Assembly (NCBI RefSeq): GCF_001424835.1
Contig: NZ_LMCQ01000004.1
Location: 3,707-67,706, forward strand
DNA: 64,000 bases
Direction of reading: 5' to 3'
Source: Variovorax sp. Root318D1
GTDB taxonomy: Bacteria; Pseudomonadota; Gammaproteobacteria; Burkholderiales; Burkholderiaceae_C
Shown here: positions 17,554 through 26,053 of the stretch, piece by piece
Layout: the number at the start of each line of letters is the position of its first letter
How positions within the stretch are numbered: the first letter of the stretch is position 1
Position numbers and translations under genes: made by a program
Notes under the pieces: model-generated
Seen by the model: only the letters and a program-made list of their open reading frames with translations
Database searches by the model: none
Told to the model about the DNA's origin: nothing

Positions 17554-18423
17554 TCAGACCCTCACCACGACGGCTTTGCCGAACAGGCCGCTGGGCCGGG
17601 CCACCAGCACCGCGATGATCAGCACCAGGGCGACGGTGAGCTTGAGTTCGGCACCCACCACGTAGGTGCCGACCAGGTTTTCGAGCACGCCGACAATGAA
17701 CCCGCCGACGACGGCGCCCGGTGCGCTGCCGATGCCGCCGAGCACCGCCGCGGCGAAGGCATACACCAGCACGCCCGACATCATGTGGACGTCAAGAAAA
17801 ACGACCGGGGCGATCATCATCCCGGCGACCGCACCAATGGCGCCGGCGAGCCCCCAGCCGAGTGCCAGCATGCGATCGACCCGCACGCCGACAAGGCGGC
17901 TCGACACCGGGTTCTCCGCGGTCGCGCGCATCTGCAGCCCGAGTGGCGAAAAGCGAAAGAACAGGTACACCACCAGGAGCATGGCGAGCGTCATGCCCAC
18001 CGCGCCGAGCTGATGGGCGGAGACGAGTCCGCCCGACGCGCCGGCTTGCGGAAACGGGCTGGGAAAAGATCGGATCGCATAGCCGAACAGCCAACCGGAA
18101 ATGCTGTGCAGGATGACCAGCAGTGCGACGAACACCACCACGATCGACAGCACCGGTGCATGGCGCAGCCGCCGGATCAGAACGGCTTCGATCGCGACGC
18201 CCAGGGCGAACGCGATCGCGACCGTGGCGGCAAAGGCCGCCCAGTAGGGCCATCCGGCCTCGATCAGGAGCGACGCGATGAAGGTGCAGAACATCGCCAT
18301 CTCGCCCTGCGCGAAGTTCACGTGGTGGGTGCTGCGGTACACCATCACCAGCGCCAGTGCCAGGCTGGCGTAGATCCCGCCGGTCGCCAGGCCCGCCGCG
18401 AGCTGCGGCAGCAATGTGTTCAT
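17554..18423 (-). CDS. livH: Branched-chain-type ABC transporter permease LivH
   Basis: A 289-residue inner-membrane permease of the LivH type, with the opening GLATGGIYASLALALVMVYR, then HHVNFAQGEMAM, and the coupling loop AAAVLGGIGSAPGAVVGG. It overlaps livF upstream by four bases. It partners LivM and the ATPases LivF and LivG. Confidence 0.94.
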   Translation of the reverse strand: MNTLLPQLAAGLATGGIYASLALALVMVYRSTHHVNFAQGEMAMFCTFIASLLIEAGWPYWAAFAATVAIAFALGVAIEAVLIRRLRHAPVLSIVVVFVALLVILHSISGWLFGYAIRSFPSPFPQAGASGGLVSAHQLGAVGMTLAMLLVVYLFFRFSPLGLQMRATAENPVSSRLVGVRVDRMLALGWGLAGAIGAVAGMMIAPVVFLDVHMMSGVLVYAFAAAVLGGIGSAPGAVVGGFIVGVLENLVGTYVVGAELKLTVALVLIIAVLVARPSGLFGKAVVVRV

Positions 18424-19145
18424 GCGATGTCTCCTCCCAGGTAGGCCGCGTGCACGGCCTCGTTGTTGCGCACGGCCGCCGCCGGCCCATGCAGGACGAT
18501 GCGTCCGGTTTCGAGCAGGTAGGCTGTGTCGGCCAGGTCCAGGGCGAGCCCGGCGTTCTGTTCGACCAGCAGGATCGCGACGCGCTGTTCGTCGCGAACG
18601 CGCCGCATGATGCGGAAGATGTCTTGCACCACGTTCGGCGCCAGCCCGAACGACGGTTCATCCATGAGCAGCAGCCGGGGTCGCAGCATCAGGGCGCGCG
18701 CGATGGCGAGCATCTGCTGCTCGCCGCCGGACAGCGTGCCCGCCTGCTGGTGGCGACGCTCCTTCAGCCGGGGGAAATACTCGTAGAGGCGCTCCAAGTC
18801 CTCGCGCACGCCGGCCTTGTCGGTCCGCGTGCATGCGCCCATGCGCAGGTTTTCCTCCGTGCTGAGACCCGCGAACGTGCCGCGGCCATCCGGAACGTGG
18901 GCCACGCCGAGGCGCACGATGTCTTCGGTGGCAAAGCTGTCGATGCGCTGGCCGCCGAACGTGACCCGGCCCTGCCGGCGCACCATGCCGCACAGGGCGC
19001 GCAGCATCGTCGTCTTGCCCGCACCGTTGGCACCGAGCAGCGCGGTGACGCCTGCGGCAGGCAGCTGCAGGTCGATGCCGAAGAGCACGCGGCCATTGCC
19101 GTAGCCGGCCTCGAGCCCGCGCACGTCGAGCAGGATGTCGCTCAT
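18420..19145 (-). CDS. livF: ABC transporter ATP-binding protein LivF
   Basis: A 241-residue ATPase with Walker A GANGAGKTT, the signature LSGGEQQMLAIARAL, Walker B LLLMDEPSFGLAP and the LVEQN switch histidine position replaced by the usual Q/N of LivF. The ATG at 19145 overlaps the end of livG by four bases. It energises the LivHM channel from the cytoplasm. Confidence 0.94.
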   Translation of the reverse strand: MSDILLDVRGLEAGYGNGRVLFGIDLQLPAAGVTALLGANGAGKTTMLRALCGMVRRQGRVTFGGQRIDSFATEDIVRLGVAHVPDGRGTFAGLSTEENLRMGACTRTDKAGVREDLERLYEYFPRLKERRHQQAGTLSGGEQQMLAIARALMLRPRLLLMDEPSFGLAPNVVQDIFRIMRRVRDEQRVAILLVEQNAGLALDLADTAYLLETGRIVLHGPAAAVRNNEAVHAAYLGGDIA

Positions 19146-19969
19146 TGCACAACCCTCGGTTCTGCCGACTCGCCCAGATAGGCTTTCACCAGCTCGGGGT
19201 CGCGCCGCACTTCGTCGGGTGGGCCCTCGGCGATCTTGCGTCCGAAGTTCAGCGCCACGATGTTGTCCGACAGAGCCATCACGAGTCCCATGTGGTGTTC
19301 CACGAGCAGCACCGTCAGCTCGAATCGCCGGCGCAGTGTGCGGATCAGGACGGCGAGCTCGTCGACCTCCTGGTGGTTGAGGCCGCACGCCGGTTCGTCC
19401 AGCAGCAGCAGGCGCGGCGACGAGGCCAGCGCACGCGCGAGCTCCACGCGCTTCTGCGTGCCGAAAGGCAATTCGCTGGCGGGCACGTCGGCCACCTTGC
19501 CCAGCTGCAGCAGCTCGATCAGCTCGTCGACGCGCGCTGCCTGCGCCAGCTCTTCGCGGGCGACCGCGGGCAGGCGCAGCGCATGCGCAAGCCAGCCGAT
19601 GCCGCGGCGGCAGGTGGTGCCAACCGCGATGTTCTGCCGCACCGTCAACGTCCTGAACAGCGCAAGGTTCTGGAACGTGCGCCCGATGCCCAGGGCCGCC
19701 ATCCGGTGCTGCGGCAATGCACCGAGCGCTTGTCCCGCGAAACGGATCTCGCCCGTATGGTTCGCGTACAGGCGCGACAGGCAGTTGAACAAGGTGGTCT
19801 TGCCCGCCCCGTTGGGTCCGATCAGCCCGCAGATCTCGCCGCTCGCGACATCGAAGGACACGTGGTCCAGGGCCACCACGCCGCCGAAGCGCACCGTGAC
19901 GTTCCGCACATCGAGCAAGGGTTTGGGCTGCCGGCGTCCGCCGGAGATGCCGTAGATGCCGTACTTCAT
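19142..19969 (-). CDS. livG: ABC transporter ATP-binding protein LivG
   Basis: A 275-residue ATPase with the LivG-type start LLDVRNVTVRFGGVVALDHV, Walker A GPNGAGKTT, Walker B LLLLDEPACGLN and VEHHM. The usual LSYGQQR signature reads LPFGTQKRVELARAL. The start MKYGIYGISGG carries a short extension before the domain. It begins 10 bases after the stop of the acyl-CoA ligase gene. Confidence 0.94.
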   Translation of the reverse strand: MKYGIYGISGGRRQPKPLLDVRNVTVRFGGVVALDHVSFDVASGEICGLIGPNGAGKTTLFNCLSRLYANHTGEIRFAGQALGALPQHRMAALGIGRTFQNLALFRTLTVRQNIAVGTTCRRGIGWLAHALRLPAVAREELAQAARVDELIELLQLGKVADVPASELPFGTQKRVELARALASSPRLLLLDEPACGLNHQEVDELAVLIRTLRRRFELTVLLVEHHMGLVMALSDNIVALNFGRKIAEGPPDEVRRDPELVKAYLGESAEPRVVQ

Positions 19970-19979
19970 CGGTTCGCCT

Positions 19980-21485
19980 TCATCCGCGGACCTGCGCGCG
20001 CAGCACGTTCTTGAGCACCTTGCCGGCGCCTGACAGCGGCAGCTCGGGCACGAAGCTGAAGGCGCGCGGGCACTTGTAGCCGGCCAGCCGTTGGCGGCAC
20101 CACTCGCGCAGCACTTCGCCCTCGATCGGGGCTGAGCCTTGCCGCAGTACCAATACCGCGTGCACGGCCTCGCCCCAGCGCGTGTCGGGCACGCCGACCA
20201 CCGCCGCATGCGCCACTGCCGGATGGCCTCGCAGCACGGTCTCGACCTCGCCGCCGTACACGTTCTCGCCACCGCTGATGATCATGTCCTTGAGGCGGTC
20301 AACGATGAAGAGATGGCCGCTTTCATCCATGCGGCCGGCGTCGCCCGTGCGCAGCCATCCGTCGCGGAACACGGCTCGCGTCGCCTCCGGCTGGCGCCAG
20401 TAGCCGCGCATCACCATGGGCCCGCGCAGCACCACCTCGCCCACGTCCCCGCGCGGCAGCTCGCGGCCTTCTTCGTCCACGACGAGGATCTCGGCGCCCA
20501 GGCCGGCGCGGCCGACGGAATGGACCAGCCCGCGCTCGCGAGCTCCTGCGCGGTGGTTGGCCGGCGGGTTCATGCACACGGCGCCCGCGGTCTCCGTCAT
20601 GCCGTAGGCCTGAAAAAATTCGGCCTGCGGCAACGCATCCAATGCGCGGGCCAGCAGGTCCGGCGGCATCGGCGCCGCGCCAAATGCGACCCGCGTGAGG
20701 CCCTGCACCCGCTCACGGCTGAACTCGGGTGCATCGAGCAACGACTGCAGCATCGTCGGTACCGCGACAATGTCGCTCACGGCATGGTGCTCGATCGCGT
20801 CCAGCACGCGAGCGGGCTGGAACCGGGCCAGCGTGCTGCAGGTGCCGCCCACGACGATCTGCCCGATCAACCGGCCCAGGCCGGCGACGTGGAACAGCGG
20901 CGCGACCAGCAGTGCCACCGAGTCCGGCGAATTCGGCAACTCCGCGCCGCGCGCGACCGAGGCGGCCCAAAAGTTGGCGTGCGACAGCATCACTCCCTTG
21001 GCGCGGCCGGTCGTGCCGCCGGTGTAGAGGATGGCGGCGAGCGCGTCGCCGCCCGTGCGCGTATCGGGCAGCCCCTCGCATCCGCGCGCTTGTGCCGCGA
21101 AGGCGTCCAGCGTAAGCACCTGGGTCGGGACCTGCGGCACGAGATGCATGAGCGATTCGTCGGCCAGCATCAGCACCGCGGCGCTGTCGGAAAGCGCATC
21201 GGCAAGTTCGTGCGCGCCCCAGCGAATGTTGAGCGGGCAGGCGACCGCGCCGAGCCACCAGCAGGCCAGGAGCGCCTGGACAAGCCGGTCATCGTTGGGC
21301 CCGAGCAAGGCGACGCGGTCACCCGCGCCCACGCCACGTGCGGCCAGCGCGGCCGCCTGCCGCGCCGTGCTTTGCAGCAGCTCGGCGAAGCTCAGGCGCC
21401 GCGGAGCGCCGTCGCCGAGATGGACCAATGCGTCCTTGCCGGGGTGGCGCTGGAGCGAGCGGTGCAATCCTTGGGTGAGGTACAT
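19980..21485 (-). CDS. AMP-dependent acyl-CoA synthetase/ligase
   Basis: A 501-residue member of the ANL superfamily that activates a carboxylic acid to its CoA thioester with ATP. It has the phosphate-binding loop YTGGTTGRAKGVMLSH, the QAYGMTETAG block, the hinge TGDAGRMDESG with DRLKDMI, and the C-terminal lysine in LSGAGKVLKN. It is the first gene of a seven-gene operon with the LivGFHMK importer and a nitronate monooxygenase, so it probably traps the imported acid as CoA ester. Chain-length or aromatic preference cannot be read. Confidence 0.92.
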   Translation of the reverse strand: MYLTQGLHRSLQRHPGKDALVHLGDGAPRRLSFAELLQSTARQAAALAARGVGAGDRVALLGPNDDRLVQALLACWWLGAVACPLNIRWGAHELADALSDSAAVLMLADESLMHLVPQVPTQVLTLDAFAAQARGCEGLPDTRTGGDALAAILYTGGTTGRAKGVMLSHANFWAASVARGAELPNSPDSVALLVAPLFHVAGLGRLIGQIVVGGTCSTLARFQPARVLDAIEHHAVSDIVAVPTMLQSLLDAPEFSRERVQGLTRVAFGAAPMPPDLLARALDALPQAEFFQAYGMTETAGAVCMNPPANHRAGARERGLVHSVGRAGLGAEILVVDEEGRELPRGDVGEVVLRGPMVMRGYWRQPEATRAVFRDGWLRTGDAGRMDESGHLFIVDRLKDMIISGGENVYGGEVETVLRGHPAVAHAAVVGVPDTRWGEAVHAVLVLRQGSAPIEGEVLREWCRQRLAGYKCPRAFSFVPELPLSGAGKVLKNVLRAQVRG

Positions 21486-21549
21486 GGGGGTCGGGTTTCA
21501 GAAGATGCCTGCAGCTTCGCGCCGAACCGCACGTACGAATATCGGAAAG

Positions 21550-21575
21550 GTGCAGGCCGGAGGATTGCGTGCAGG
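21550..21575. promoter_or_regulatory. Direct repeat GTGCAGG, putative AraC-type site
   Basis: GTGCAGG occurs at 21550-21556 and again at 21569-21575, 19 bases apart, in the 142-base spacer between the divergent acyl-CoA ligase operon and the AraC gene. Directly repeated half-sites about two helical turns apart are typical for AraC-family regulators. Confidence 0.35.
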
Positions 21576-21627
21576 AACTGCGGTTTCCCCCATTGCCCAT
21601 TCCTGCCATCGGTCCGAGAGTGCGGCC

Positions 21628-22653
21628 ATGCGCGTTTCCTCCCTGCCTTCCCGGATCGAATATGCCGGCCATCGCATCGCCGGCTTGCGCCTGGCGGACT
21701 GCCGTGACGTCGACCAGTCCAACGAACTTTCCGCCCGCCTGTTCGGCTCTGCACGCATGCGCCGGCTGCGCGCCGGTGGTGCGTTCCATTTCACGCACGA
21801 CCACGTGCCCTTCGGTGCGGTGTCTTTCGACCGCATGAGCTGGGGTGCCCATACCGCGCTCGTCCCCAAGGCCGAAGCACTGCCGGGCTACTACCTCGTC
21901 AACTTGCCCATCCGCGGCACGGCGCGTGTGCGGCAGGATTCGCACGTGCAGCCACTGGCGCATGGCACGTGCGGCGTGTTCAGCCCCTTGCGCAGCTTCG
22001 AGATCGAGGCCTACGAGGGATTCGACCATCTCCTGGTGCGCATCGATGCCGCGTTCCTCGCGCGTGCATGGCAAGGGATTTCGGGCCGGCCGCTCACTGC
22101 GCCCCTGTTCTTCGACCCCGCCATGCCCGATTCACCGACGCTCGCGGCCAGCTGGATGTCCTTGGTGACTTTGGGCGAGAGCGTGGCAAGACTGCCCTTG
22201 GGCACTGCGGCGCGCGAGTATGCGCAATCGGCCTTGTCCGCCAGCGTGGCTTCGGTGCTGCTGACGCAGCACCCCCACAACCATCGCTTCATGCTGGAGT
22301 CCGACGCCAAGGCGGCTGCGCCCCGCGTGGTCCGGCTGGCCGAGGAGTTCATGCTGCAGCGGTTGCGTGAACCGGTGACGGCGGATGAGGTCAGCACTGC
22401 CTGCGGCGTGTCGCGCCGCTCGCTGTTTGCCGCATTTCAGGCGCATCACGCCACAGGTCCGATTGCATGGCTGCGACAGCGCCGTTTGGAAGCCGCACGC
22501 GCGTTGCTCGAGAAGCCCGCGCGCGGCGACTTGCGCGTGGCGGACGTGGCCCTGGAGTTGGGCTTCTTCCATGTTGGCGAATTCGCGGCAGCCTACGGGC
22601 GCGCGTTCGGCGAATCGCCATCCGTCACATTGCGGCGGGCCCGCCTGGGCTAG
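21628..22653 (+). CDS. AraC family transcriptional regulator
   Basis: A 341-residue regulator with an N-terminal AraC-binding-like (cupin) domain (about residues 30-200) and a C-terminal double helix-turn-helix (EPVTADEVSTACGVSRRSLF, then LRVADVALELGFFHVGEFAA). It is divergent from the ligase/Liv operon, its likely target. Its last 29 bases overlap the end of the convergent rraA-like gene. Confidence 0.9.
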   Translation: MRVSSLPSRIEYAGHRIAGLRLADCRDVDQSNELSARLFGSARMRRLRAGGAFHFTHDHVPFGAVSFDRMSWGAHTALVPKAEALPGYYLVNLPIRGTARVRQDSHVQPLAHGTCGVFSPLRSFEIEAYEGFDHLLVRIDAAFLARAWQGISGRPLTAPLFFDPAMPDSPTLAASWMSLVTLGESVARLPLGTAAREYAQSALSASVASVLLTQHPHNHRFMLESDAKAAAPRVVRLAEEFMLQRLREPVTADEVSTACGVSRRSLFAAFQAHHATGPIAWLRQRRLEAARALLEKPARGDLRVADVALELGFFHVGEFAAAYGRAFGESPSVTLRRARLG

Positions 22654-23263
22654 CGCAATCGCGGCTGCCAGCCACGTACGCTGCGGTCGCGGCGATTGCA
22701 TCGGCAATGACGATGTTCGATTCCATCAGCCCCTGCGGAAGCACGATCACGCCGTCCTCATCGGCGACGAGCCGGGCGCCAGGAGTGAATGTGATTCCAC
22801 CGAAGTGGACCGGGAGGTCAATCTCGCCCCGGCCGCCGATGTCGGCTCGGCGCGGAATCGTTCCGAGCGCTTTTACTCCAATGTCCATCTGGTCGATCTC
22901 GGCCCCATCGCGGATCATGCCGTTGACAATCACACCGGCCCATCCGTTGCGCGCCACCAGACCGGCCATGACATCTCCAAACAGCGCACGCCACTCCAAA
23001 GCGCCGCCGTCAATGACGAGCACCTGGCCATTTCCGGCCTGATTGATCAGGACGCGAAGCGCGCTGATCCCGTCCGTGTAGCGCGCCGTGCGAATGCCGC
23101 CCGCGAACCCGCGTTTCCGGCCAAATCCCACAAAGCGAAGTTCGCATACCTGCGCGCCGTCGCAGGCGTCGCAAAGATCGGTTGTTTTGAAGCGCATGCG
23201 CATATGGTAGGTGCGCGCAGCTCCCAAGGGATAGCGCATTCCGCGATAGCCCCCGTGGCGCAT
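22625..23263 (-). CDS. RraA-family protein, HMG/CHA aldolase type (copy 1)
   Basis: An RraA-fold protein of about 212 residues. It keeps the D-X20-R-D motif (GDVMAG to MIRD) that marks active class II pyruvate aldolases and oxaloacetate decarboxylases such as 4-hydroxy-4-methyl-2-oxoglutarate aldolase, so catalysis is likely. The core starts at KTTDLCDACD; the start is uncertain. I chose the ATG at 23263 because the stretch LMRxGGYR before the core is shared with the paralogue at 33048; shorter starts at 23203 or 23197 lack a ribosome binding site too. It is divergent from the aconitase-type gene at 23320 and overlaps the AraC gene tail. Confidence 0.85.
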   Translation of the reverse strand: MRHGGYRGMRYPLGAARTYHMRMRFKTTDLCDACDGAQVCELRFVGFGRKRGFAGGIRTARYTDGISALRVLINQAGNGQVLVIDGGALEWRALFGDVMAGLVARNGWAGVIVNGMIRDGAEIDQMDIGVKALGTIPRRADIGGRGEIDLPVHFGGITFTPGARLVADEDGVIVLPQGLMESNIVIADAIAATAAYVAGSRDCASPGGPAAM

Positions 23264-23300
23264 CAGCACTACAGGCGCGAGTCTCACGCGCCCTAAAGTG
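23204..23300. promoter_or_regulatory. Shared leader element, copy A (rraA1/aconitase spacer)
   Basis: This segment between the divergent rraA-like and aconitase-like genes is closely similar to the leader of the second rraA-like gene (33013-33113) and to a stretch at 27029-27102. Shared marks are AAGGG, AGCACT and CCTAAAGTG (23292-23300), with 23 bases between AGCACT and TAAAGT in copies A and C. Part of it may be the translated N terminus of the RraA protein; CCTAAAGTG may belong to the promoter of the rightward gene. Confidence 0.45.
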
Positions 23301-23319
23301 TCGCCACAAGGTTCAGCCC

Positions 23320-25287
23320 ATGACGACCATCCAACTCAATTCGCGCATCCTTTTCCTGAGCGATGACCCCGACGTCGTCGAGCGGCAGCTCCAGGGTGAA
23401 AACCTGGCCCTTGTCGAGGCTGGTGCGCTCCGCGACAGCATTTCAACGGACGAGATCACCCCGGCGACGGTAGCCACAGTCTGGGACGAGCGGCTCGGCC
23501 GCTATCCCTACACGGGCTTCGTGTCGGGGGGGCGCTGTCCAATCGGAATCGATGCGGTGAAGAACGGCGGTTTCGCTGTCACTGTCGCCGGCAAGCGCTA
23601 CGGCAAGGGTTCCTCGCGCGAGCACAGTCCGAGGTCGGAGCGCTTGGCCGGCATTCGCCTGGTCATTGCGGAGAGCTTCGAGCGAATCTACCGCCAGAAC
23701 GCGGACAACCTCGGCCTGTTCACGTCCACCGACTTCAGTCTCGTCGAACGAATCCAGAACGGCGAGCCGATCGACATCGAGGAACTGGTGGCTTCGCGTG
23801 ACGCTCAGGCCGCGGCCATCCTGCGCCATGGCGGGTTGCTGCGCTATGGGCGCGAGCGGATGCAGAAGATCAGCCTGCCGCCCGCGGATGCCGCAAGCAC
23901 TGGCCCTCGAACGCTGGTCGAGAAGATCATCGCGACGCACTTGGCCGTGACCGGGGACAGCGGCTCAAGTCTGAAAGCGGGTAGCGGCGCCTTCGTTCGG
24001 CCCGACTGGCGTTTTCTCATCGAGTACTACACACCGATGTGTGCGCACATGCTGCACGCAGAATTCGGCCGACCATTGCAGTTGCACGATGCGCCGAGCG
24101 TGAGGCTGTTCGAGGACCACACCTCCTATGTTCATCGCAGCATCGCCCACACGCGCGCCGGACTGGTGCCTGCCATTCAGAACGTCGTCCGCGAGCATCG
24201 CAAGTTTGTCGAGGAGTACGGCCTGATCGCCCACGGCCTGTTGGCGGATGGCGTTGGCAGCGAAGGCATTTCGCACCCGATGATGTCCGAGCGCTATGCA
24301 CTGCCCGGCCAGATCATCGTCGGCACCGACTCGCACACCACCCACAGCGGTGCGCTTGGCTGCATTGCCTTCGGCGTCGGCAGCACGGAGATGGCCAACG
24401 CGCTTGTCACCGGATTGGTTCGTATCACCGTCCCCGCGTCTCTGCGAATCGAACTTGCGGGCCGACTGGCCGCAGGGGTGAGTGCCAAGGACGTCGTCCT
24501 GCACTTGCTGGCCGACCCTCGCATCCAAGCCGGCTCCGGGGTCGGCAAGGTGTTTGAATTCACCGGTCCGGTGATCGCCCAGCTTTCCACCGACGAGCGG
24601 GCCACCTTGACGAACATGACCGCGGAGCTCGGCGGCTTCACCGGCATCGTTGCTCCCGACCAGGAAACCGTGCGATTCTTGCGCGAACGCCGGGGCATCG
24701 ATTTTCAGCTGGAGGACTGGATGCACAGCGACCCGGGAGCTTCCTATGCGGAGATCATCCAGGTCGACTGTTCCACGCTCGCGCCCATGGTGGCTCGCCC
24801 TGGCGATCCAGGCAACGGCGTGCCTGTCACTGAGTTGCGGGAGCGTCCGAAGGTCGACATCGCCTACGGCGGTTCATGCACGGGCGGCAAGCGCGAAGAC
24901 TTCGACGCGTATCACCAGGTGCTTTCGTGGGCCGTGAAGCGCGGTTTGCGCGTGCATGCGGACGTGAAGCTCTATCTCCAGTTCGGCACGATCGATGTTC
25001 GAGATTACTGTGTGGAGAAGGGCTATCTCGATGTCTTCGAACGCGCAGGCGCCGAGATGCTGCAACCGTCCTGCGGCGCCTGCATCAACGGGGGGCCCGG
25101 AACGTCGGAGCAAGCGGACGAGGTCACCATCAGTGCCATCAATCGCAACTTTCCTGGACGGTGCGGTCCTGGAAAGGTGTGGCTCGCCAGTCCCGCCACA
25201 GTAGTGGCGAGTGCGATTGCGGGCGAGATCGCGGCTTTTTCGGAGGTGCAGGCCCGTGCTGACGAAGGATCCTTGCATGCCGGCTGA
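23320..25287 (+). CDS. Aconitase-family hydratase with swivel domain first (copy 1)
   Basis: A 655-residue aconitase/3-isopropylmalate dehydratase homologue with inverted domain order: the small LeuD-like domain (about 1-200, with RYGKGSSREHSP; substrate-binding Ser-Arg at 99-100) comes before the large LeuC-like domain (about 205-655, with GTDSHTTHSGALG). Cys520 in GGSCTGG and Cys585/Cys588 in PSCGACINGG should bind a [4Fe-4S] cluster. The block is CTGG instead of the usual CTNS. It should add or remove water on a di- or tricarboxylic acid. A homologue lies at 36946. It is divergent from an RraA-type gene and overlaps the Crp gene by 11 bases. Confidence 0.9.
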   Translation: MTTIQLNSRILFLSDDPDVVERQLQGENLALVEAGALRDSISTDEITPATVATVWDERLGRYPYTGFVSGGRCPIGIDAVKNGGFAVTVAGKRYGKGSSREHSPRSERLAGIRLVIAESFERIYRQNADNLGLFTSTDFSLVERIQNGEPIDIEELVASRDAQAAAILRHGGLLRYGRERMQKISLPPADAASTGPRTLVEKIIATHLAVTGDSGSSLKAGSGAFVRPDWRFLIEYYTPMCAHMLHAEFGRPLQLHDAPSVRLFEDHTSYVHRSIAHTRAGLVPAIQNVVREHRKFVEEYGLIAHGLLADGVGSEGISHPMMSERYALPGQIIVGTDSHTTHSGALGCIAFGVGSTEMANALVTGLVRITVPASLRIELAGRLAAGVSAKDVVLHLLADPRIQAGSGVGKVFEFTGPVIAQLSTDERATLTNMTAELGGFTGIVAPDQETVRFLRERRGIDFQLEDWMHSDPGASYAEIIQVDCSTLAPMVARPGDPGNGVPVTELRERPKVDIAYGGSCTGGKREDFDAYHQVLSWAVKRGLRVHADVKLYLQFGTIDVRDYCVEKGYLDVFERAGAEMLQPSCGACINGGPGTSEQADEVTISAINRNFPGRCGPGKVWLASPATVVASAIAGEIAAFSEVQARADEGSLHAG

Positions 25288-26029
25288 GCAGGCATGCCCT
25301 CGGCGCCCGGGTGCCAAGCTGAGCCTCCACGATCAGGAGCGCGAAGCGCTCGCCGCCGATCCATGGTTCTCGACGCTCTCGGCCAGCCTTCGTCACGACA
25401 TCCTGCGACGCGCCCAGGTGCGCCACTATCCTGACGCGAGTGTGATCTGCCGGCGTGGTGATCCTGCCGATGCGTGGCTCGCAGTGTTGGTTGGTGCGGT
25501 ACGCATCGGATCCCATACACCCAATGACAGGCAGATCACTCTGCGCTACGTTGAACCGGGCGTGTGGTTCGGCGAAGTCGAGATGTTCGATATGAAGGGC
25601 CGCCCCTACGATTTTCTGGCGCATGGAGACACTACCCTGCTGTGTGTCGGACGTGAGGACGTGCAGCAGATTTTGGCCGATCATCCCGAATTCTGCGTCG
25701 CGCTTCTGCGGCTTCAATCGCAGCGCGCACGGCAGCTCTATCGACTCGTCGAGGATCTGAATACCAAGACATTGCGGGCCCGGATTGCAAGACATCTTTC
25801 GCAACTTGCGCGCACTTACGGGGCGCCAGCGCACAAAGGCGACCCGGAGGTCCGGATCGGCTTGCGTCTGCGGCAGACCGAGCTTGCCGATCTGATAGGT
25901 TGCTCGCGGCAGAGGCTCAATCAGGAATTGAAGCTGATGGAGCGCGACCAAACCATCCGCGTTGAACCCGGCGGCGTGGTCGTGCGCAATGACCAGGCGC
26001 TGCGGAGGATCTACGAGCACGCATCATGA
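25277..26029 (+). CDS. Crp/Fnr family transcriptional regulator
   Basis: A 250-residue regulator with an N-terminal cyclic-nucleotide-binding-like domain (VRHYPDASVICRRGDPADAW, about residues 50-165) and a C-terminal Crp-type winged helix (LRQTELADLIGCSRQRLNQE). No N-terminal cysteine cluster of Fnr type is seen. AAGGA at 25264-25268 supports the ATG at 25277, which overlaps the end of the aconitase-like gene; the two are therefore cotranscribed and it may control the cluster. Confidence 0.9.
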   Translation: MPAEQACPRRPGAKLSLHDQEREALAADPWFSTLSASLRHDILRRAQVRHYPDASVICRRGDPADAWLAVLVGAVRIGSHTPNDRQITLRYVEPGVWFGEVEMFDMKGRPYDFLAHGDTTLLCVGREDVQQILADHPEFCVALLRLQSQRARQLYRLVEDLNTKTLRARIARHLSQLARTYGAPAHKGDPEVRIGLRLRQTELADLIGCSRQRLNQELKLMERDQTIRVEPGGVVVRNDQALRRIYEHAS

Positions 26030-26053
26030 TCGCCGTCTCTCGGCGACAATGCA

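Noticed and set aside
22625..22653. Overlap of AraC and RraA genes as a sign of a wrong frame
   Set aside because: Both ends are supported by their families; convergent overlaps of this size are common.
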